This document shows, one piece after another, positions 8,505-17,133 of a stretch of DNA of 64,000 nucleotides. This DNA comes from an uncultured Eubacteriales bacterium (GTDB taxonomy: Bacteria > Bacillota > Clostridia > Oscillospirales > Acutalibacteraceae), in assembly GCA_934476545.1 (NCBI GenBank), contig CAKSOB010000001.1, positions 62,001 to 126,000 on the forward strand. Direction: 5' to 3'. Made by a program: the position numbers and the translations under genes. The first letter of the stretch is position 1; each line of letters begins with the position of its first letter. Under the pieces are notes generated by a model. That model was not told the origin of the DNA and ran no database searches. It saw nothing but the letters and a program-made list of their open reading frames with translations.

Positions 8505-8615
8505 TTTTTCACGGCGGCTTTTCTTAGTATCTCCCCCAAATTTTTCATGTATTCTGAAAAAACACCAATTTCTACGAAGATTTTTCTATCTGTCTGTTCA
8601 TCCCTGTAAAATTTA

Positions 8616-8624
8616 TGGTACAAT
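8616..8624 (+). promoter_or_regulatory. Extended -10 promoter of the acetyltransferase-coaX pair
   Basis: TGG directly followed by TACAAT, an extended -10 element, about 33 nt upstream of the start codon. The -35 region is weak. The same TGG-TAnnnT form recurs at several other genes in the window. Confidence 0.5.
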
Positions 8625-8656
8625 AAAGAAGAACCAAAAAGGAAGGATTTACGCAT

Positions 8657-9148
8657 ATGAACCAAGTGATTGAGCCCTATACAACCGCAGACAGAAAAGA
8701 AGCCGTTGCCATTTGGAATGCCGTTGTGGAGGACGGCATGGCATTCCCCCAAGAGGACGTTCTCACAGAAGAAACAGGAGAAGCCTTCTTTCAAAGCCAA
8801 TCCTTTACCGGCATTGCCAAAGACGCTGCAACAGGAGAGATTGTGGGCTTATACATTCTCCATCCCAATAATGTTGGGCGGTGCGGTCATATCTGCAACG
8901 CAAGCTACGCCGTAAAAAAAGGACAGCAAGGAAAGGGCATCGGAGAGCAGTTGGTACGCCACTGCATGGCGAAGGGAAAAGAACTTGGCTTCCGCATTTT
9001 GCAATTTAACGCCGTAGTCCGGTCCAATGCCGCCGCTCTTCATTTATATGAAAAAATTGGCTTTACAAAACTGGGGATGATTCCCGGTGGATTTTTCACA
9101 AAAGACGGTCGTTGGGAGGATATCATTCCACACTATATTACATTATAA
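8657..9148 (+). CDS. GNAT-family N-acetyltransferase
   Basis: A 163-residue single-domain GNAT protein. The acetyl-CoA pyrophosphate loop is seen in VKKGQQGKGIGEQLV (a Q/RxxGxG/A motif, about residues 91-105), followed by the C-terminal motif NAAALHLYEKIGFTKLG typical of the fold. Known for the family: transfer of acetyl from acetyl-CoA to an amine; the substrate here cannot be told. The start has a GGAAGGA element. It lies 28 nt before coaX and is probably co-transcribed with it. Confidence 0.85.
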   Translation: MNQVIEPYTTADRKEAVAIWNAVVEDGMAFPQEDVLTEETGEAFFQSQSFTGIAKDAATGEIVGLYILHPNNVGRCGHICNASYAVKKGQQGKGIGEQLVRHCMAKGKELGFRILQFNAVVRSNAAALHLYEKIGFTKLGMIPGGFFTKDGRWEDIIPHYITL

Positions 9149-9176
9149 GAATCACCTGTCTGCAAGGAGGTACCGT

Positions 9177-9968
9177 ATGCTGTTTACAGTGGACATCAGT
9201 AATTCTCATATCACGCTGGGCGTGTTCCAAAAAAACGGAACCGGATTTTGTGACCGCCCCAGCTTTACTGCCCGGATGGTTACAGACCGGCAGCGCACCG
9301 GAGATCAGTACGCCTGTGAATTGATGCAGCTCTTAGTGCTGCACCACACCGCCCCGGAAGAAATTCAGGATGTGATGATTTGCTCTGTTGTGCCGGAACT
9401 GACCTATGCCTTTCAAAGCGCTGTAAAGCAACTCACCGGCATTACCCCTCTGGTACTGGGACCGGGCGTCAAAACTGGACTCCCCATCGTTATTGACAAC
9501 CCGGCACAGCTTGGCTCCGACTTGGTAGCAGGAGCAGTTGCCGCTGCTCATCTATACCCCAAGCCCTGCGCCATCTTTGACTTAGGCACAGCCACCACCA
9601 TTAGCGTTTTAGATGCACAAGGGAAATTCCGTGGAGGCATGATTTGCGCAGGAATTACCGTTACACTGGAATCCCTTGCTTCTCGCACATCCCTGTTGCC
9701 TCATGTGAACGTAGAATGTCCCAAGACTGCCATTGGCACCAATACCATTCATTCTATGCAGTCCGGTGTGGTTTACGGCACCGCTGCCATGATTGACGGT
9801 ATGATTGACCGCATTGAAGAAGAACTGGGTCAATCTGTCACGGCAGTCGCCACAGGACAGCTTTCTCATGTGGTGGTTCCTGCCTGCCGCAAACCGGTTC
9901 AAATTTGTGAGCATTTGCTTCTAACAGGGCTTCGCTTGATTTATGAAAAAAATCAAAAACAAAAATAA
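9177..9968 (+). CDS. coaX: Type III pantothenate kinase
   Basis: First step of coenzyme A synthesis: ATP-dependent phosphorylation of pantothenate. The start at 9177 follows GGAGG and gives the family N-terminus LFTVDISNSHITLGVF, with the catalytic-site Asp at residue 6. Other ASKHA-fold marks are GPGVKTGLPI (about 98-108), DNPAQLGSDLVAGAVAA and DLGTATTISVLD. At 263 aa it has the normal length. It differs from the usual DIGNTN N-terminal motif (here DISNSH), a mild variation. A long hairpin follows the stop. Confidence 0.94.
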   Translation: MLFTVDISNSHITLGVFQKNGTGFCDRPSFTARMVTDRQRTGDQYACELMQLLVLHHTAPEEIQDVMICSVVPELTYAFQSAVKQLTGITPLVLGPGVKTGLPIVIDNPAQLGSDLVAGAVAAAHLYPKPCAIFDLGTATTISVLDAQGKFRGGMICAGITVTLESLASRTSLLPHVNVECPKTAIGTNTIHSMQSGVVYGTAAMIDGMIDRIEEELGQSVTAVATGQLSHVVVPACRKPVQICEHLLLTGLRLIYEKNQKQK

Positions 9969-10016
9969 AACATCCCGATGTGATACGAGGTATTCCTGTA
10001 TTGCATCGGGATGTTT
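9967..10016 (+). terminator. Hairpin terminator after coaX
   Basis: Arms ACATCCCGATG and CATCGGGATGT, 11 perfect pairs around a 23-nt loop. The T run is short (TTTATATTT), so termination may be partial. Confidence 0.6.
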
Positions 10017-10075
10017 ATATTTCGCAAAGAAAAAGTTTTCCACAATTATTTCTCGCATTGTCAAAAAAACATAAC

Positions 10076-10111
10076 GCAAAAAGCGGCATGACACGTTCGT
10101 CATACCGCTTC
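10076..10111 (-). terminator. Terminator of the G5/3D-domain gene
   Basis: Minus-strand hairpin AAGCGGTATGAC / GTCATGCCGCTT with one mismatch, followed by TTTTT; about 40 bp past the stop at 10152. Confidence 0.8.
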
Positions 10112-10151
10112 GGTTAGGTCTTATTGTTTGGTCTTTGCTCTGAACGTTGGA

Positions 10152-11363
10152 TTAAGACAGAACGTACAGGTTCATGGTCCGTCTACCAAAGTTCATACAT
10201 TCTTGCTCTGTGTTCATATAAAGGTCGCACAAGGCTTCTCCTGCCATCATAGCACCGCCGGTGTCACCTGCTACGGCATAACCGTAAACATAGCTGCCGT
10301 CCGGAGAAGCTATATACAGCTTTGTACCGTATGGAATGATGTTCGGGTCTACTGCTACAACACCAACCTGCGGTGTCATACCGGTAGAAGTGGTGCTGTC
10401 ACCGGTGTAAGCGGTACAGGTCCCTGTAATCACCTTGGAGTAGGATAAGCCGTCTGCCAATTCACCGGCGGACTTTGTTTTGGTGCCAACTAAAACAACC
10501 TTATCCTGTGCTTCCTTCTTTACGACTTCCTTTTGTACGGTGGAACGAACAACCTTGCCGTTCACCAGCTTTTGCCGATAGGTCACAACCTTTTTACCGG
10601 AGATACCCTTGGTTTGTACCTTTTGGGTGCCTTCTTCTAAGCTATCGGTTTCTTTTGTCACCACATCGTAAGGGATGGCGACAGATTTCTTCACGGTTTC
10701 ATAGGTAACGCGGTTGATCCGAATGGTCATACCTTCCTTTACCTGTGCGTTTGCATTGGCAACAGAATCTTCCTTGCCCAGTTTAATACCGGCTGCCTTT
10801 ACCGCAGCCTTTACGGTACCCACCGGAACGGTGTACTTCTGTGCCACATTGTTATCTACAATATAAACATTTTTTCTCTCTGTCACCGTAATATCGGTAT
10901 CTGCCCAAACTTGGGTTGCTGCCGACGGTGTTACTTGATCTAAGCTATTTAGGGTAACGCCTGCGTTTTCGATCAACTGACCGACAGTATCACCGGTATA
11001 GCCTGTGGTTTCGATGGTAGTACCATTTACATGAATCTCTGCTGCCAACTTCCGTCTTACATATACGGTAGTGCCGTTTTCATTCTCCTGACGAACTACA
11101 ACATCCTCGTCACCCAGAGAGATACCGGCTTCTTTCAGCAGGGGATCCACGTCGGTGGATGGAATGGACACGATATACTGCTTATTGCCGTCCATTACGG
11201 TGCTGGTAACCACAGCGTCTTCTGCCCAAACTGTGGCAAAAGAGCTGACGCCGCCAACACCGACAGCGCAAAGCAGCAGCGCAGCAATCGTTATGGTGCG
11301 AAGTCCTCGCTTATGCTTTCTCTCATCGACCGCTGTTGTCTTCTTCCTGTAATACTTTCCCAT
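10152..11363 (-). CDS. YabE/Rpf-like cell-wall protein with DUF348, G5 and 3D domains
   Basis: Probable cell-surface peptidoglycan-active protein. The 403 residues comprise a basic N-terminus with membrane or signal segment (about 22-47), DUF348 (ubiquitin-like) repeats between about 50 and 225, a G5 domain (about 228-295, rich in KVVTYRQKLVNGKVV-type strands) and a C-terminal 3D domain with the aspartates of AVDPNIIPYGTKLYI and AVAGDTGGAM. This matches Bacillus YabE; the 3D domain is related to the lytic transglycosylase fold. It would act outside the membrane in wall turnover. It has a strong promoter and a 125-nt leader. Confidence 0.9.
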   Translation of the reverse strand: MGKYYRKKTTAVDERKHKRGLRTITIAALLLCAVGVGGVSSFATVWAEDAVVTSTVMDGNKQYIVSIPSTDVDPLLKEAGISLGDEDVVVRQENENGTTVYVRRKLAAEIHVNGTTIETTGYTGDTVGQLIENAGVTLNSLDQVTPSAATQVWADTDITVTERKNVYIVDNNVAQKYTVPVGTVKAAVKAAGIKLGKEDSVANANAQVKEGMTIRINRVTYETVKKSVAIPYDVVTKETDSLEEGTQKVQTKGISGKKVVTYRQKLVNGKVVRSTVQKEVVKKEAQDKVVLVGTKTKSAGELADGLSYSKVITGTCTAYTGDSTTSTGMTPQVGVVAVDPNIIPYGTKLYIASPDGSYVYGYAVAGDTGGAMMAGEALCDLYMNTEQECMNFGRRTMNLYVLS

Positions 11364-11437
11364 TGGATTGTCACTCCTTATTTTCCAAACCTAATCCGAA
11401 TAGATGCGTTTTCCCTTTCTTAAAAGGTTACAACGTT

Positions 11438-11462
11438 GATACAATTTTCTTCGGTTTGTATC
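11438..11462 (-). other. Leader hairpin of the G5/3D-domain gene
   Basis: GATACAA and TTGTATC pair perfectly around an 11-nt loop in the 5' untranslated region, between the promoter at 11489-11517 and the start at 11363. No known riboswitch consensus is recognised. Confidence 0.4.
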
Positions 11463-11488
11463 GTGAGGTGTAGCAAGACCTGTCTATT

Positions 11489-11517
11489 ATTATATGGGAT
11501 TGTGCTAGTCAAGTCAA
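11489..11517 (-). promoter_or_regulatory. Strong sigma-A promoter of the G5/3D-domain gene
   Basis: Minus-strand TTGACT and TATAAT separated by 17 nt (11 of 12 consensus positions). A second TTGACT copy directly follows the first. Confidence 0.85.
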
Positions 11518-12229
11518 ATAAACAACCGTACTATTTTTATGCTACTTGCACAAAACAGGGGTAATTATAATTCTTAATAAGAAAATATTACCTGCAAAAA
11601 CTGTCAAACTCGGCAGAACAGAGAGAAAACCCTTGGCAAAACTATTGAAAAATCGGTTACAAACCTGTTACAAACTCCATTACTTGTCCTTCTTTTGGTT
11701 ATTTTTTGCGCTTTTTTCGTTGCTTCTCAGCGCAATCAAAAATAGAATTCCTTAAAAAACCGCATCATTCCGCCATTTTTTGAAATTTGTCAATAATTGG
11801 CAGAAAAAAACCTAATATTCTTTAAAAGAATTAAGTAAAATGGATTTTCTTTTTTCTCTGCCTCTTTATTTGCCAGAAAACATAAAGGATTTCCATCAGA
11901 AAAAGAGGCTCTTTTTTCTAAAACAGAATATAATTTATGACAAAACTGTCATTAAACCTTATACTTTTTACGCAATGATTACAATACGTTACAATTCATT
12001 TTTTCCCATAATACTGCGGTTTTTCCAATATTTCAACAGTATTTTTCCTATAAAATTCCACCTGTTTTCCTCCCAAAAATACAAGGTATTTACAATGAAA
12101 AAACGCCGATTCTTCGCCTTAAAAAAGTCCTTTCTTCACCCTAAAACACCTCTTTTCCCTACTGGAAACCAGAGCTTCAAAGGCACTTTTCCTATTGTGC
12201 AAATTGTACAATAGAAAATTTCGGCAGCA
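11518..12229. other. AT-rich intergenic stretch without recognisable gene
   Basis: About 700 bp between the pckA terminator and the promoter of the G5/3D-domain gene. It is clearly richer in A+T than its surroundings. The possible reading frames (largest 11840-12214) are Phe/Lys-rich, lack ribosome binding sites and resemble no family. Several GTTACAA-like words occur (around 11649, 11661 and 11988). I see no gene here. Confidence 0.5.
12192..12214. repeat. Inverted repeat CTATTGT/ACAATAG
   Basis: Perfect 7-bp arms separated by 9 bp, itself rich in TTGT and ACAA words, just outside the pckA terminator. It could be an operator or a small RNA hairpin; its role is unknown. Confidence 0.35.
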
Positions 12230-12273
12230 AAAGAGCCGCAGCACGGATTTCATTCCATGCTGCGGCTCTTTAT
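12229..12273 (-). terminator. Terminator of pckA
   Basis: Hairpin with perfect 14-bp arms (AAAGAGCCGCAGCA / TGCTGCGGCTCTTT) around a 14-nt loop, followed by TTTT on the minus strand. It lies about 105 nt past the pckA stop. Confidence 0.75.
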
Positions 12274-12376
12274 TCCGAATCCATAATCAAATTGAAAGGG
12301 TAGGGGGTTCAATTCTCTTTTATGTAATTAGGGTATTTCTCCGAATCCACCCATTCAGAGAGAGAAAAGCGGCATC

Positions 12377-14074
12377 TTATGCCAACTGCTCAATAACACG
12401 CTTAATTGCATCGATTGCATCGTCAGGCAGCTTATCATAGCCGCCCTTTTCGGTACCAAATGCAGTAATCTCATCCAGACGATCCTGCATACGAGCCTTG
12501 AGCTGGCTCAGGTATTCCGGATCGTTCATATCCGGTACAAAGCCTTCCCAATCCATGATCTCGATGTCAGTGATAGGACCCCACTGATGGAAGGTTGCGC
12601 GCTTCTCAACGATTGCTTCCAAAATACCCAGGGTATCCGCCGGCTTTACCTTTTTGCCCATAAAGTCACCGGTGTTTACAATGTAGCAATCTACATTCTT
12701 CTCTTCTACCAACTTCTTGAACTTCTCATAGTCGTTTACCAGTGGGTAGGTGCGGAATGGGTTTGCGTAAGGAACAACAACCAGCTTGTTCGGATCTACG
12801 CCCGGAGCCAGACGCTCTGCGGAAGAACGCTTTGTAGCCAGTGTTGCGCCCATAACAGATGCCAAAGAAGCACCCTTCAGCTTTACAACCGGAGGAATGG
12901 TTGGGTCTTTCATAATCCAGAAAATTGCGTTAACCGGCTCGTCAATCTTGTCCACACGGTTTGGAGACCATAGCTTAGACTTAATTGCACGACCATTACC
13001 GTTACGGATATCCTCTGTTACCAATTGAATCTTGCCGTCCTCGTCCCGTGTTGCGGCACAGTTCTGTGCAGTCAGCAGATAGGTGTTATCCGGACAGCCT
13101 GTTGGATAGTCGGCTGTCTTATCAAAGTAGGTTGGCTCCAGTGCGATGGAAGCGCAAGTTTCGGTGTTGATGATGAAAGCATCGTCGTGCAGTACCTTAA
13201 TGTCATACTTACCGCCGTGCTTTGCGTGTGTCAGCGTAGACTTACCGGAACCGGACAGACCGTATACGGAAGCAACGTACTTGCTGCCGTCAGCCAGCAG
13301 ATACTCTTTCTGACCGCCGTGGCAAGATGCGTAGCCGTTGCGGTTTGCAATTGCCCAAGCCATAGTCAGAGTACCCTTCTTGTGCTCGCCGAAGTAGCGC
13401 ATACCCAAAATGCAAGCGCAGTTTGTTTCGGTGTTGAAGTAGCACAGAGATTTCTTTGCAGGGTCGCTGAGGCAATCGAAAGATACGCCCGGACGCTCCT
13501 GTGGAACCCACTGCGGATCAGAGAAGATGTAGATATCTGCCTCTTTTCCGTCGCCAACCGGCTTGGAGTTCTTGTACATGATGTTGTAATACTCAGAAGT
13601 GTATTGGAAGTTCAGCATCCAAGAATACAGGATGTTCTCCTCGCCTTCCGGAATCAGCAAGTGTGCCTTTACCATAAATTCCGGATCCAAGCCAACATAA
13701 ACAGTTGCATGGTACAGCTTCTTCCAACGAGATTCGTAAACTGCATCCATTACTACTTTGTCCAGTGCGTCACAGTCTACGCCCGGCTCACCTGCAATGC
13801 GGCGAGCAGTTGCGTAACGACCGGTGATGGCGCCATCGTTGAACAGCAGCACCTTGGCATCCTTATCCAAACCAAACTCCTCGCCTCTGTAAACAGGCAT
13901 ATCGGTTACAACGGTACCCGGAGAGTTCTTTGCCAGCTCGTAAGCCTGCTTCAATGTAGTTACCTCTACCACATTGTTGCCGTAAAAGACAGACTCAATA
14001 ATAGAACGGGTTTTAGAGAAACCAACTTTATCTTTGCCGATTTCATTGATAGGATAATTCGCTTTTGTTGCCAT
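12377..14074 (-). CDS. pckA: Phosphoenolpyruvate carboxykinase (ATP)
   Basis: Interconverts oxaloacetate + ATP and phosphoenolpyruvate + CO2 + ADP. In fermenting clostridia it often works in the anaplerotic, ATP-forming direction. At 565 residues it is slightly longer than the usual 530-540. Diagnostic parts: the P-loop GLSGSGKSTLTH, the metal-site stretch KVLHDDAFII, the lid/substrate region NPFRTYPL and the TEDIRNGNGRAI stretch. The start ATG has GGAGG. It is monocistronic, with a consensus-like promoter and an 11-bp inverted repeat at the expected +1, which suggests repressor control, though the regulator is not identifiable. Confidence 0.95.
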   Translation of the reverse strand: MATKANYPINEIGKDKVGFSKTRSIIESVFYGNNVVEVTTLKQAYELAKNSPGTVVTDMPVYRGEEFGLDKDAKVLLFNDGAITGRYATARRIAGEPGVDCDALDKVVMDAVYESRWKKLYHATVYVGLDPEFMVKAHLLIPEGEENILYSWMLNFQYTSEYYNIMYKNSKPVGDGKEADIYIFSDPQWVPQERPGVSFDCLSDPAKKSLCYFNTETNCACILGMRYFGEHKKGTLTMAWAIANRNGYASCHGGQKEYLLADGSKYVASVYGLSGSGKSTLTHAKHGGKYDIKVLHDDAFIINTETCASIALEPTYFDKTADYPTGCPDNTYLLTAQNCAATRDEDGKIQLVTEDIRNGNGRAIKSKLWSPNRVDKIDEPVNAIFWIMKDPTIPPVVKLKGASLASVMGATLATKRSSAERLAPGVDPNKLVVVPYANPFRTYPLVNDYEKFKKLVEEKNVDCYIVNTGDFMGKKVKPADTLGILEAIVEKRATFHQWGPITDIEIMDWEGFVPDMNDPEYLSQLKARMQDRLDEITAFGTEKGGYDKLPDDAIDAIKRVIEQLA

Positions 14075-14150
14075 ATTATTTCCTCCTTGAAGATTTTAAA
14101 TTTTGAACGGTTGTGCATAGGTAACCGAGGAGGCTACCACTACACAATAT

Positions 14151-14190
14151 GCTACACTAGCATTATATAGTAAATCATGGTAAAATTCAA
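14151..14190 (-). promoter_or_regulatory. Promoter and possible operator of pckA
   Basis: Minus-strand TTGAAT (14185-14190) and TATAAT (14162-14167) are 17 nt apart. Directly downstream, over the expected +1, lies the perfect inverted repeat GCTA-CAC-TAGC (14151-14161), a possible operator. Confidence 0.75.
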
Positions 14191-14315
14191 TGAATCTTTT
14201 GTTTAAATTATTGCAATCTTTTTTGGTGTAGGTGCCAGTCATCAGAAATAATTTGCAAAAATATTGTTATTTTTTAGGCAAAACACGATTATTTTCGAAA
14301 AAAAGCTGCAAGATT

Positions 14316-14804
14316 TTATCCATTTTGTTTGATTTCGTCGAAAGATTCCCGTGTCATTTCAAAGACAATATCCACTCGTTGATAGGGAATTTCCAAAGAA
14401 TCCACCGGAATTTCTTGGAACCCGTACTTGCGATACAATGCCACTGCCCGCTCACATTTCGTATTGGATACGATCAGCAACCGCTTTGCACCTTGTTCCC
14501 AAGCATACTCCATGCAGGCTTTTAAGCAAGCGGTTCCCGCACCGGTTCCCGTTCCCAAATTTCTGGCAGCAAATTTTTCAATTTCCCACTCGTCATTTCC
14601 TTTTGGCGCCACCATGCAGCAAGCCAGTACCGCATCTTCCTCGTTGACTGCAAAAAATACCTGCGCTCCTTGCTCCACCAACGCTCCGATGTGTTCCAGC
14701 GTTATGTAATCTTCCGGTTCCATTTCAAATAACGTCTCAATCCACCCTTGATTCAGGTCGATAAAATCTTGCTTGTATCGTTCTGCATAAGGTACTACCT
14801 TCAT
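14316..14804 (-). CDS. GNAT-family N-acetyltransferase
   Basis: A 162-residue GNAT protein. The central stretch KFAARNLGTGTGAGTACLKACMEYA holds the acetyl-CoA-binding loop, and NTKCERAVALYRKYGFQEI the C-terminal family motif. Substrate unknown. It is the last gene of a minus-strand run that includes tsaD and rimI, 100 nt beyond the tsaD stop and past a hairpin, so its transcription may be partly independent. Confidence 0.85.
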   Translation of the reverse strand: MKVVPYAERYKQDFIDLNQGWIETLFEMEPEDYITLEHIGALVEQGAQVFFAVNEEDAVLACCMVAPKGNDEWEIEKFAARNLGTGTGAGTACLKACMEYAWEQGAKRLLIVSNTKCERAVALYRKYGFQEIPVDSLEIPYQRVDIVFEMTRESFDEIKQNG

Positions 14805-14873
14805 GGAAAAAACTCCTTTTCTTCAATTTTCTTAAAGTATATCAAATTTATAGGTTTTAATCAAGAGGAAATT

Positions 14874-14906
14874 AAAACAGCAGCCCGTTTGGACTGCTGT
14901 TTTTTT
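14874..14906 (-). terminator. Hairpin at the end of tsaD
   Basis: AAAACAGCAG / CTGCTGTTTT, 10 perfect pairs. T runs are present on both strands; on the minus strand it follows the tsaD stop directly and may attenuate transcription into the acetyltransferase gene. Confidence 0.65.
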
Positions 14907-15909
14907 ATTCTATGGTCATTGCTGCGCAGGCATTCAATTCCATGCCGGCACGTTTTCCGCTTAAAAATTCATAGTAGCCTTGAGCACCGACCATCGCAGC
15001 ATTATCGCCGCAAAGCGATAATTCCGGCACAAACAAGGACCATCCTCGTTCCTTGCAAATGCGGTCAAATTCTCGGCGTACCAATCGGTTGGCAGATACT
15101 CCTCCGGCAATAACCAGCTTCGTCATTTGTCTATCCTCCATGGCACGCACCACATTTTTGGTTAGGCAATCCACCACTGCCCGGCGGAAAGATGCAGACA
15201 GATCCTCTACCGATATGGTTTCTCCCTTCTGCTTTGCATTGTGCAGCAGATTGATCACCGCTGTTTTTAAACCGGAAAAGCTGAAATCATATGGAGAACC
15301 GCTTACCTTTGGATGTGGGAGAGAAAATGCGGTTTCGTCCCCTGCCTCGGCAATCTTATCCAGGTGGACACCGCCGGGATACGGCATTCCCATACTGCGG
15401 GCAGCCTTATCAAAGGCTTCTCCGGCAGCGTCATCTCGGGTACAGCCGATAATCTTCATCTTTGTGTAATCCGATACCTCTACAATGTGGGTATGTCCAC
15501 CGGATACCACCAAGCAAAGAAAGGGCGGTTTTAAATCCGGATGGCTAAGATAGTTGGAGGCAATATGAGAACGCAGGTGATGCACCGGAATCAGCGGCAA
15601 TCCGGTTGCCAACGATAATCCCTTGGCAAAGTTCACGCCTACCAACAGCGCACCAATCAATCCCGGCGCATGGGTTACGGCAATGCCATCCAAGTCCGAC
15701 CACGCACAGCCTGCTTCTGCCAATGCTTGCTCCGTTACCGTCACAATCGCTTCACTGTGCCGACGGGAAGCAATCTCCGGCACCACACCGCCGTACAGCT
15801 TATGTTCTTCAATTTGAGAAGCCACCACGCTGGAGCAAATTACACGACCATCTTCTACCACTGCCGCCGCTGTTTCATCGCAAGAACTTTCAATTCCAAG
15901 TAATTTCAT
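14905..15909 (-). CDS. tsaD: tRNA N6-adenosine threonylcarbamoyltransferase TsaD
   Basis: Catalytic subunit that transfers threonylcarbamoyl to A37 of ANN-decoding tRNAs, together with TsaB and TsaE. The 334-residue protein starts with the family signature LLGIESSCDETAAAVVEDG. Metal-binding His are in THAPGLIGALLVG and the HHLRSH stretch; the ASKHA motifs VVSGGHTH and AGGVSANRLVR are present, and the C-terminal CGDNAAMVG is typical. It follows rimI in the same direction (43 nt apart). tsaB, often adjacent, is not in this window. Confidence 0.97.
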   Translation of the reverse strand: MKLLGIESSCDETAAAVVEDGRVICSSVVASQIEEHKLYGGVVPEIASRRHSEAIVTVTEQALAEAGCAWSDLDGIAVTHAPGLIGALLVGVNFAKGLSLATGLPLIPVHHLRSHIASNYLSHPDLKPPFLCLVVSGGHTHIVEVSDYTKMKIIGCTRDDAAGEAFDKAARSMGMPYPGGVHLDKIAEAGDETAFSLPHPKVSGSPYDFSFSGLKTAVINLLHNAKQKGETISVEDLSASFRRAVVDCLTKNVVRAMEDRQMTKLVIAGGVSANRLVRREFDRICKERGWSLFVPELSLCGDNAAMVGAQGYYEFLSGKRAGMELNACAAMTIE

Positions 15910-15952
15910 GGGTCACCTCATCCTCTTCTCTTGATTCTCATCCCTCGTCTGC

Positions 15953-16447
15953 TCACGGTGTTCCTGCCGAAAAACCGGGCTTGCGAACATCCCAAAAATA
16001 ACAGGTCATCAGCAAGGCATCCTCTGTGGGCTTACTGTAAAACCGTTTCCGAACACCAACCTCTGTAAATCCCAAAGACTGATATAAATGAATCGCCGTG
16101 GTATTAGAGGGGCGCACCTCCAACGTCACAAAGCTATTTCGTCCTTCTCTGGCATCCCGAAGTAATGTTTGGGTCAACAGCCTGCCAATTCCCTGACCCC
16201 GCAGGGCAGGAAATACGGCAATATCCTCCACATAACACTCACCGGATATCACTTGCATTCCTGCATAGCCTGCCGTTTGCAGGTTTCCTCTTTCATCTCG
16301 ATACTCCGCCACAAAAAAATGAGCGGTTGGGTTGTGCAGCTCATTCCGTAAAACCGTTTCTGACCGAGGCGCAGAAAAACAAAGCTGCTCCAGCTCCGCC
16401 AAAGCAGCAATGTGGCGTTCCCCCATTGGAACGATTTGAATTTCCAT
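15953..16447 (-). CDS. rimI: Ribosomal protein S18-alanine N-acetyltransferase-like protein RimI
   Basis: A GNAT enzyme of 164 residues. The motif VEDIAVFPALRGQGIGRLL holds the acetyl-CoA loop (RGQGIG), followed by EVRPSNTTAIHLYQSLGFTEVGVRKRFYSKPTEDALLM, close to RimI proteins including the YY/FYxxPxEDALxM ending. Neighbourhood with tsaD is the classical arrangement. It starts 2 nt after the stop of the phosphatase gene upstream, so it is probably translationally coupled. The acetylated target (S18 or other) is inferred. Confidence 0.88.
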   Translation of the reverse strand: MEIQIVPMGERHIAALAELEQLCFSAPRSETVLRNELHNPTAHFFVAEYRDERGNLQTAGYAGMQVISGECYVEDIAVFPALRGQGIGRLLTQTLLRDAREGRNSFVTLEVRPSNTTAIHLYQSLGFTEVGVRKRFYSKPTEDALLMTCYFWDVRKPGFSAGTP

Positions 16448-16449
16448 GA

Positions 16450-16911
16450 TTAGTTCCGTCCCATTTTGCGGTAAACTTCCTCGGCGCGATTATCCAAGAA
16501 ATCTTCCAAATCATCCAGGCTTGCAATGATTTCGTCACGGCACTTTATAAAAGCATCCATATCCTTGCCGTAGGGATCTTCGATTCCGCCACCCAGAATG
16601 TAAACCAAGCCCGGATTCACACCTGCACCAACCAGAATATCCTTATGCACCTGCTCCATAACAACAAATACGTCGGTGGTCATGAAGTCGCCGCCACGAA
16701 GACGATGGGCAACATGATAGGTAAGGTCAATCCCCAACTCCTTGCAAGCCTCTACGGCATTCCAGCTGGCACCTTGTCCCTCGCAAGCAGCCAAGCCGGC
16801 ACTGCGGCACTGAATATCACTGCGTCCCTCGCTATTCAAACGCTTTGTGAACAGGCTGACAGCCATTGGACTGCGGCAGGTATTTCCGGTGCAAACAAAC
16901 ATTACATTCAT
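16450..16911 (-). CDS. Low-molecular-weight protein phosphatase, YwlE-like (possible arginine phosphatase)
   Basis: I place the start at 16911 (MNVMFVCTGN) behind AAGGAGA; upstream in-frame sequence lacks a ribosome binding site. The 153-residue protein has the active-site loop CTGNTCRSPMA at residues 7-17 (CX5R, nucleophile Cys7) and the general-acid Asp in EDPYGKD near residue 118. The loop is identical to that of Bacillus YwlE, where the Thr selects phosphoarginine, so arginine phosphatase activity is plausible but inferred. A paralogue lies directly upstream. Confidence 0.85.
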   Translation of the reverse strand: MNVMFVCTGNTCRSPMAVSLFTKRLNSEGRSDIQCRSAGLAACEGQGASWNAVEACKELGIDLTYHVAHRLRGGDFMTTDVFVVMEQVHKDILVGAGVNPGLVYILGGGIEDPYGKDMDAFIKCRDEIIASLDDLEDFLDNRAEEVYRKMGRN

Positions 16912-17133
16912 AGTGATTTCTCCTTTGATCAGATCGTATTCCCCAGGAAAAGCCGCTTCTTTTCTCCCTTGTGTTCTTGGTGAAACCAGCGACGTTTTTC
17001 GGTGCTTCGGTTCTGTTTTTTTCCTGTTTTCATCCTCATTTTTCTTCCGAAAAAAGACGAGAATTTGCATAATTTAAGTATGCCACAATGAAAAACAGAT
17101 GTCAACTAGGGAGAGGCAAAACCCCGCACAACT

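Noticed and set aside
11364..11488. c-di-AMP (ydaO) riboswitch upstream of the G5/3D-domain gene, as known for other wall hydrolases
   Set aside because: The leader is only about 125 nt, with one 7-bp hairpin, and lacks the ydaO consensus.
11840..12214. 124-residue open frame in the AT-rich gap
   Set aside because: Phe/Lys-rich, no ribosome binding site and no family; expected by chance in AT-rich DNA.
13025..14170. 381-residue open frame opposite pckA
   Set aside because: Shadow of pckA; no start signal, and the sequence resembles no family.
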